Made by a program: the position numbers and the translations under genes. The notes beneath the pieces were generated by a model. It was not told where the DNA came from and did not search any database. It worked only from the letters and a program-made list of their open reading frames with translations. This document shows, piece by piece, positions 59,436-64,000 of a stretch of DNA of 64,000 bases (position 1 is the stretch's first letter; each line of letters opens with the position of its first letter). Origin of the DNA: Bacteroidales bacterium (lineage in GTDB: Bacteria; Bacteroidota; Bacteroidia; Bacteroidales; VadinHA17); the NCBI GenBank assembly GCA_016928075.1, contig JAFGLJ010000046.1, forward strand, positions 1 through 64,000. Direction: 5' to 3'.

Positions 59436-59909
59436 ATGTCGGCTAAAGTCTATTTGACAGAGGAAGGATTGCAAAAATTGAGAAAGGAACTGGATGAACT
59501 GAGAAATGTCCAGAGGCCTGAGATATCAAAACTTATTGCAGATGCCAGGGATAAAGGTGATCTGGCAGAGAATGCTGAATATGCCGCTGCAAAAGAAGCC
59601 CAGGGTATGCTCGAACTTAAGATAGCTACCATCGAAGATAAAATAGCAAATTCAAGGCTTATCGATGAATCAAGAATCGATACATCATCTGTGCAGGTTC
59701 TTAATAAGGTTAAAATTAAGAATAAGAGTAATGGTGCAGTCATGGAGTACACCCTTGTACCTGAGACCGAGGCAAATCTTAAAGAGGGAAAGCTGGCGGT
59801 GAACTCCCCAATAGCAAAAGGATTGCTGGGCAAGAAAGTTGGCGAAGTGGTTGACATTAAAGTGCCTTCGGGAATAATACCATTTGAAATAATAAATATC
59901 TCATTATAA
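59436..59909 (+). CDS. greA: Transcription elongation factor GreA
   Basis: 157 residues, standard length. N-terminal coiled-coil hairpin with the acidic tip region SKLIADARDKGDLAENAEYA (catalytic Asp/Glu that reach the polymerase active site) and KEAQGMLELKIATIEDKIAN; C-terminal FKBP-like globular domain (NKVKIKNKSNGAVMEYTLVP, SPIAKGLLGKKVGEVVDIKV). It stimulates RNA cleavage by backtracked RNA polymerase. HIT and comF genes follow closely on the same strand, suggesting one transcript. Confidence 0.97.
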   Translation: MSAKVYLTEEGLQKLRKELDELRNVQRPEISKLIADARDKGDLAENAEYAAAKEAQGMLELKIATIEDKIANSRLIDESRIDTSSVQVLNKVKIKNKSNGAVMEYTLVPETEANLKEGKLAVNSPIAKGLLGKKVGEVVDIKVPSGIIPFEIINISL

Positions 59910-59922
59910 TTTATTTTGCAGG

Positions 59923-60318
59923 ATGCCAAGCATTTTCACAAAAATCGTAAACGGGGCAATACCCTGCTATAAAATAGCGGAAGATGATAACTTCTTTGCC
60001 TTTCTTGATATTAATCCTCTTAAAAAAGGACACACACTCGTTATTCCCAAGAAAGAAGTGGATTATATCTTTGACATTGAAAAAGATATACTGGCAGGAA
60101 TGATGGTATTTTCTCAAAAAATTGCGCTCGCCATTGAAAAAGTTGTACCCTGTAACAGAATAGGCGTGGTGGTACTCGGGCTGGAAGTACCACATGCACA
60201 TATTCACCTTATACCTATTGACTCTGAAGCAGATGTCAGGTTTTCCAATCCCAGGGTAAGACTTACCGAGGATGAGTTTAAAGATTTGGCGGCCAGAATA
60301 AGCAAAGAAATAGAGTAA
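59923..60318 (+). CDS. HIT-family (HINT-like) nucleotide-binding hydrolase
   Basis: 131 residues. N-terminal SIFTKIVNGAIPCYKIAEDD and FLDINPLKKGHTLVIPKKEV, and the histidine triad in VPHAHIHLIPI. HIT proteins hydrolyse nucleoside phosphoramidates or dinucleotide polyphosphates. Starts 13 bases after greA; comF follows after 30 bases. Substrate unknown. Confidence 0.95.
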   Translation: MPSIFTKIVNGAIPCYKIAEDDNFFAFLDINPLKKGHTLVIPKKEVDYIFDIEKDILAGMMVFSQKIALAIEKVVPCNRIGVVVLGLEVPHAHIHLIPIDSEADVRFSNPRVRLTEDEFKDLAARISKEIE

Positions 60319-60348
60319 GTCTTTACAGGACTGATTCAATATAAAAAT

Positions 60349-61059
60349 ATGTCTCGCTGGAATAATATCATTCTGATTGCAGATGATTTTATATCTCTTT
60401 TATTCCCCAGGCTATGCCAGGCCTGCGGTGAACCGCTGGTGAGAAATGAAAAGATCATTTGTACAGCCTGCATGGTTGATATCCCCCTAACAAATTACCA
60501 TAGGGTAAGGGATAACAGGCTTGAAAAGAGTTTTTATGGCCGTTGTTATATTGAAAAGGCAGCTGCATGGGCTTTCTACAGGCAGGGAGGAAAAGCACAG
60601 ATGCTGGTTCACAGGCTTAAGTACGGAGGGGTGAGGCCAATTGGACATTACCTTGGAAGGTTATACGGTAATATTCTCAGAGAATCTGATTTTAGCGACG
60701 GAATTGATTGCATCGTTGCTGTACCTTTGCATACTTCCAAACAACGGAAAAGGGGATTTAACCAGAGTGGTCTGATAGCTGAAGCAATGGCCTCATCTCT
60801 TGATATTCCTTTCTATAACAATGCACTCAAAAGGATGGAGGCTACAGATACACAGACCAATAAGCACAGGTACGAAAGATGGAAAAACGTAGAAGGTATC
60901 TTCATCGTGAAGCACAAAGGTACCCTTGAGGGGAAGCATGTACTGCTGGTGGATGATGTCATAACCACAGGCTCAACCATAGAGGCCTGTGCCAATGAGT
61001 TGCTGAAAATAAAAAATGTCAGGGTATCTGTAGCAGCCATTGCAACTGCTGAAATATGA
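60349..61059 (+). CDS. ComF-family phosphoribosyltransferase-like protein
   Basis: 236 residues. N-terminal zinc ribbon (CQACGEPLVRNEKIICTACM, four Cys) and C-terminal PRTase domain with VPLHTSKQRKRGFNQSGLIA and the PRPP loop VLLVDDVITTGSTIEACA. ComF is needed for DNA uptake in transformable bacteria and interacts with late competence proteins. With yifB/comM elsewhere in the window this hints at competence, but both genes are widespread. Its stop lies 5 bases from that of convergent ruvC. Confidence 0.92.
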   Translation: MSRWNNIILIADDFISLLFPRLCQACGEPLVRNEKIICTACMVDIPLTNYHRVRDNRLEKSFYGRCYIEKAAAWAFYRQGGKAQMLVHRLKYGGVRPIGHYLGRLYGNILRESDFSDGIDCIVAVPLHTSKQRKRGFNQSGLIAEAMASSLDIPFYNNALKRMEATDTQTNKHRYERWKNVEGIFIVKHKGTLEGKHVLLVDDVITTGSTIEACANELLKIKNVRVSVAAIATAEI

Positions 61060-61064
61060 ATGGT

Positions 61065-61616
61065 TTATTTTACACGGCCCGGGTTCTTCCGTATAAATTC
61101 CTTCCATGAATTATAGTTCTTTTCAGAAACGGGTCTGTTACTCTGGTAAAAATGGCACATTGCGGCAGCCAGTCCGTCCGTCGCGTCCAGCAGGGTTTCC
61201 CTGTCTTTAAACTTGAGTATATTCATCAACATGGCAGCGACCTGTTCTTTTGAGGCTGCACCAACGCCGGTAATCGACATCTTGATTTTCCTTGGAGCGT
61301 ATTCAAATATGGGAACAGACCTGTGCAGGGCGGCAGCAATCGATGCGCCCTGGGCCCTTCCGAGCTTGAGCATAGATTGTACATTTTTACCGTAAAAGGG
61401 AGCTTCAATAGCCAGCTCGTCTGGCTTGTATTCATCTATTAAACCCAGTGTGCGTTCAAAAATGTGCTTTAGCTTAAGGTAATGGTCTTTGTATTTCTTA
61501 AGATCAATAACTCCCAGACTGATAATCTGTGGCTCGTTATTGATTATTCCTATGGCACCGTAGCCGGTAATATTGGTCCCAGGGTCAATCCCCAGTATTA
61601 TCCTGTCGTAATCCAT
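61065..61616 (-). CDS. ruvC: Holliday junction resolvase RuvC
   Basis: 183 residues from the ATG at 61616. RNase H-fold nuclease with catalytic acids Asp11 in IILGIDPGTNITGYG, Glu in DELAIEAPFYGKN and two acids in LLDATDGLAAAMCH. DNA-binding basic helix KIKMSITGVGAASKEQV. It cuts Holliday junctions made by RuvAB. A longer frame upstream (to 61778) runs through the hairpin array and adds 54 residues absent from RuvC; the 61616 start fits the family N-terminus. Confidence 0.96.
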   Translation of the reverse strand: MDYDRIILGIDPGTNITGYGAIGIINNEPQIISLGVIDLKKYKDHYLKLKHIFERTLGLIDEYKPDELAIEAPFYGKNVQSMLKLGRAQGASIAAALHRSVPIFEYAPRKIKMSITGVGAASKEQVAAMLMNILKFKDRETLLDATDGLAAAMCHFYQSNRPVSEKNYNSWKEFIRKNPGRVK

Positions 61617-61639
61617 ATTATACTTGTTATAGCAAAGAT

Positions 61640-61849
61640 ACTGCAAACATTGGTAAATGTTGAATTGTCCCGGAAAAGTATTCTTTTTCGAGGATCCTCG
61701 AATCGAAGATTCGGGATTGAAGCGGGGGTTTTGAATATCGAATATTGAACCGAGCCCCGGATTACCCGGGGCGAGCAATATCGAATGACGAATTTAGAAG
61801 TGATTGAAGACCAGGGAACCTCACCAACTCATTACTCATCTCTCATAAC
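61640..61849. repeat. Hairpin and ACTCAT-word array between EamA gene and ruvC
   Basis: Contains a CGAGGATCCTCG palindrome (near 61690), CGAATC-GAA-GATTCG (near 61700) and the hairpin GCCCCGG-ATTAC-CCGGGGC (61754-61772) inside an element starting TTGAACCGAG and ending GGGGCGAG (61745-61775). Its outer arms are ATATTG and CAATAT. Then a run of CAACTCATTACTCATCTCTC and further CTCAT words from about 61824. These words continue across the EamA stop into its last codons. Confidence 0.7.
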
Positions 61850-62740
61850 TCATAGCTCATCTCTCTTTTTGCCTGTTTTCTGATAGGCTATCCCCCCAAT
61901 AATCAGCACCAACCCAATAAAAGTTGTATAGTATATGTGTTCGCCGAGAAAGATGGATATGAATACCAGTGACAGGAACGGTGCAAGGAAGACAAGATTC
62001 GAGATCTTATCAGCTGTCTCTGCCAGTTTCAAAGCTCTGAGCCACAGGTAAAAAGTGAGACCCATTTCGAAAATACCCGTATATACGCCTGCCAGGATTC
62101 CCTTTATACTCATATGTCCGAAACCTCCGGTGGCAATCAGATATATTGCTATGTAAATGGATGCTATAAGGAAATTGAGAAGTAATTTATTCGATTCATC
62201 CCTTTTATCCTTGAGGTTCAGGATAAAATACAATGCCCAGAACAGAGAACTTCCTGCAGCAAGCAATACCCCAAACCAGTCCGATTTTCCGGGATTCAGA
62301 GGTTGTCCCTGAGATGATACCAGGTAAACACCGGCGAATGATATAAACAGGGCAAGGAAGCTCCTTGCCGGAATTTTTTGTTTAAGCATAGGCACTGAAA
62401 GGAAAACCAGTACAATTGGCCATATCATGTTGAGTGGTTGTGCAACCTGTGCCGGCAACAGGGTATATGCCTTTAGCAATATAATATAATAGACGAAAGG
62501 ATTCAGCATGCCCAGCAGGGCTGACATGAGAATATCCTTTAAACCGGCTTTAAAGATGATCTTTAATTTACCCTCAATCATACTGATTAAAGTGAGTATC
62601 CCCACTGCCGTGCAGGAAGCGATAAACAATAGCTGACCGGGACTGAGTTCTGTCAGTGCAATCTTGAAAGCTGTGGCTATAGTCGACCAGAATAGAACAG
62701 CCAGTGATGCGAGTATATATGATTTGGTTTTGTCAGTCAT
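61850..62740 (-). CDS. EamA/DMT-superfamily transporter
   Basis: 296 residues with ten membrane segments in two EamA repeats of five (about 8-140 and 150-290). Typical positions: LAVLFWSTIATAFKIALTEL at the start of repeat 1, ALLPAQVAQPLNMIWPIVLV-like segment in its end, and LLAAGSSLFWALYFILNLKD at the start of repeat 2. Inner-membrane drug/metabolite exporter; substrate unknown. It starts 14 bases after serS, so co-transcription is likely. Its last residues (KKRDEL) are encoded partly by CTCAT repeat words, so the C-terminus may have been remodelled by the array. Confidence 0.9.
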   Translation of the reverse strand: MTDKTKSYILASLAVLFWSTIATAFKIALTELSPGQLLFIASCTAVGILTLISMIEGKLKIIFKAGLKDILMSALLGMLNPFVYYIILLKAYTLLPAQVAQPLNMIWPIVLVFLSVPMLKQKIPARSFLALFISFAGVYLVSSQGQPLNPGKSDWFGVLLAAGSSLFWALYFILNLKDKRDESNKLLLNFLIASIYIAIYLIATGGFGHMSIKGILAGVYTGIFEMGLTFYLWLRALKLAETADKISNLVFLAPFLSLVFISIFLGEHIYYTTFIGLVLIIGGIAYQKTGKKRDEL

Positions 62741-62749
62741 TGATTCCCG

Positions 62750-62773
62750 GGGGTTCAGATAGATTTGAACCCC
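62750..62773 (-). promoter_or_regulatory. Perfect hairpin across the serS stop codon
   Basis: On the minus strand GGGGTTCA (62773 to 62766) and TGAACCCC (62757 to 62750) form an 8-base perfect stem with an 8-base loop. The serS TGA lies in the second arm, and the EamA ATG (62740) starts 9 bases after the stem. No T-run follows, so it does not look like an intrinsic terminator. Confidence 0.45.
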
Positions 62774-64000
62774 GTGTATTTTACAAGTGCCTCAGGTATC
62801 TTTATGCCATCCGGGGTCTGGTTGTTCTCAATGATTGCCGCCATTATACGTGGCAGTGCCAGGGCTGAACCGTTAAGGGTATGCACCAGTTTATTTTGCT
62901 TTTCACCCTTTTCGCGGAAACGGCATTTCAGCCTGTTAGACTGGAAAGATTCAAAATTAGAAACAGAGCTTACCTCAAGCCATTGCTGCTGTGCTGCGGA
63001 AAAGACCTCGAAATCATAGGTAAGAGCAGAGGTAAATGATAACTCACCCCCACAAAGCCTCATGATACGGTATGGCAGATCAAGTTTGTCAACAAGCCCT
63101 TCAACATGATTTAGCATCATATCAAGAGCTTCATATGATTTATCGGGATGTGCAATTACCACTATCTCCACTTTATCGAACTGGTGCAGCCTGTTCAGTC
63201 CTCGAACATGCGCGCCCCATGACCCCGCTTCTCTCCTGAAGCAGGGAGTATAGGCAATATTCTTGATTGGTAACCGGTCAGCATCCAATATTACATTACG
63301 GTAAATATTTGTGACGGGTACCTCGGCAGTCGGAATAAGGTAATAATTATCAATGGGCACATGGTACATCATTCCTTCCTTGTCGGGCAGCTGTCCGGTA
63401 GCGAAGCTGGAATCTTCATTTACAATCACTGGTGGAAGTACTTCACTGAAGCCCGAGGCCTCACCCTCATCGAGAAAGAAGTTAATAAGAGCCCTCTGTA
63501 ACTTGGCTCCTTTGCCTTTATATACAGGGAAACCTGCACCGGTAAGTTTTGTCCCCAGTTCAAAATCTATTATATCAAATTTCTTCGCAAGCTCCCAGTG
63601 AGGCATTGGGTTATTAACCATTTCCGGTAACTTTCCCCCTTCTTTTACTTTTACATTATCCTCTTCGCTTCTTCCTGGTGTTACAAGCTCATTAGGGATA
63701 TTTGGCACAGCTAAAAGTTCCTGGTTAAGTTTTTTCTCAATACTGGTAAGGGAAATGCTAAGTTTCTTTATCTTTTCTTTTATTTCCCATGTTTTTTTCT
63801 TTGCTGCGTCAGCTTCATCCCTGAGCCCCTGGCTGAACAGATGTCCAATCTCTTTTGATATGCTGTTCATTTCAGCCTGAAGACTGTCGGCTTTTTGCTG
63901 TGTTTCTCTTCTTTTATTGTCCAGTTCAATGATATTGTCAAGAGTTTGCCCGGCATCAAAATTCTTTACTTTAAGCCGTTCAATAATCAGGTCCTTGTTT
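62755..64000 (-). CDS. serS: Seryl-tRNA synthetase (5' end beyond the window)
   Basis: At least 415 residues lie in the window, and the reading frame stays open to the right edge, so only the first few residues (family length about 420-430) are missing. N-terminal tRNA-binding coiled coil (about the first 110 residues; at the edge it reads NKDLIIERLKVKNFDAGQTL). Class II catalytic core: TGQLPDKEGMMYHV, YYLIPTAEVPVTNIYRN (motif 2 region), PCFRREAGSWGAHVRGLNRL, and motif 3 LNGSALALPRIMAAIIENNQ. Charges tRNA-Ser in the cytoplasm. A shorter start at 63870 would delete half of the coiled coil and is rejected. Confidence 0.96.
   Translation of the reverse strand, partial: NKDLIIERLKVKNFDAGQTLDNIIELDNKRRETQQKADSLQAEMNSISKEIGHLFSQGLRDEADAAKKKTWEIKEKIKKLSISLTSIEKKLNQELLAVPNIPNELVTPGRSEEDNVKVKEGGKLPEMVNNPMPHWELAKKFDIIDFELGTKLTGAGFPVYKGKGAKLQRALINFFLDEGEASGFSEVLPPVIVNEDSSFATGQLPDKEGMMYHVPIDNYYLIPTAEVPVTNIYRNVILDADRLPIKNIAYTPCFRREAGSWGAHVRGLNRLHQFDKVEIVVIAHPDKSYEALDMMLNHVEGLVDKLDLPYRIMRLCGGELSFTSALTYDFEVFSAAQQQWLEVSSVSNFESFQSNRLKCRFREKGEKQNKLVHTLNGSALALPRIMAAIIENNQTPDGIKIPEALVKYTGFKSI

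Noticed and set aside
61617-61778. 54-residue N-terminal extension of RuvC
   Set aside because: The extension is a translation of the hairpin array and has no counterpart in RuvC, whose conserved start IILGIDPG begins just after the ATG at 61616.
62750-62775. GGGGTTCA...TGAACCCC as part of a tRNA T arm
   Set aside because: No acceptor stem, D arm or anticodon arm around it, and it lies across a coding end; it is only a hairpin.
62755-63870. Short seryl-tRNA synthetase starting at 63870
   Set aside because: The same frame continues open to base 64000 and encodes the expected coiled-coil residues, so the gene is cut by the window edge and not truncated.

Overview
The window looks like a chromosomal segment of a Bacteroidota bacterium (Bacteroidales/Marinilabiliales-like). 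The evidence is a set of families typical of that phylum: DUF4369–thioredoxin lipoproteins, CBM9–DUF5916 barrel proteins, DUF5362, SiaB/DUF6272, a fused GT3–GT35 glycogen enzyme and a membrane pyrophosphatase. It also has many TAnnTTTG-type -7 promoter elements, few Shine-Dalgarno sequences and moderate-to-low GC. I see no rRNA, tRNA, CRISPR array, insertion sequence, prophage or recognisable defence island. About 50 protein genes fill the window and none is clearly broken. serS runs off the right edge, and the first 98 bases hold only the tail of a gene entering from the left.

Layout. 0.1-3.1 kb: two GT4 glycosyltransferases, tail to tail, the second behind dapD. 3.3-9.3 kb: secreted S9 glutamyl-peptidase-like enzyme, membrane pyrophosphatase, serine/threonine dehydratase. 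9.3-15.2 kb (minus): ion channel, then small membrane protein, mutL, two rhomboid proteases and a membrane-anchored EEP phosphatase. 15.2-19.3 kb: hairpin-rich repeat island, EEP lipoprotein, second repeat array, CBM9/DUF5916 barrel protein. 19.3-26.1 kb (minus): seven-gene multidrug-type exporter operon tetR-tolC-hlyD-ABC-ABC-permease-permease with a palindromic operator candidate upstream. 26.2-33.3 kb: secreted CxxC/barrel protein, DUF5362 protein, anaerobic sulfatase-maturase-type radical SAM enzyme, Tat-exported dienelactone hydrolase, large GH42-like lipoprotein. 33.5-41.5 kb: yifB, a secreted protein, DUF819 transporter, tandem SiaB-like protein, lpxH, and two paralogous DUF4369/TlpA lipoproteins, one with a broken CXXC. 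41.7-55.2 kb: glycogen block with debranching enzyme, GT4, GH57 and the 1412-residue synthase-phosphorylase fusion on plus, and glgB behind a secreted esterase on minus. 55.3-64.0 kb: ribF, ahcY, a Rieske-like lipoprotein, two small charged proteins, greA, HIT, comF, ruvC, an EamA transporter and serS.

How the genes work together. The clearest metabolic unit is glycogen/alpha-glucan turnover, with synthesis, phosphorolysis, branching, debranching and GH57 transglycosylation/hydrolysis in one block. The second clear unit is the TetR-controlled tripartite exporter, whose two ATPase genes look like the split halves of a YbhF/RbbA-type double ATPase.

The most unusual signal is non-coding. Several intergenic gaps are filled with short word-like repeats (CTCCCTG, GCTAAGG, GTTGAGAAGG, TCTGCGTAA, ACTCAT, TTGAAC) and GC-rich hairpins. 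They often begin or end exactly at stop codons, and in one case supply the last codons of a gene. Nine pairs of genes converge. Six of these junctions overlap or are no more than 7 bases apart, and the other three are all filled by such arrays. I regard this two-way choice of gene end, and the array families themselves, as the best candidates for something undescribed here.
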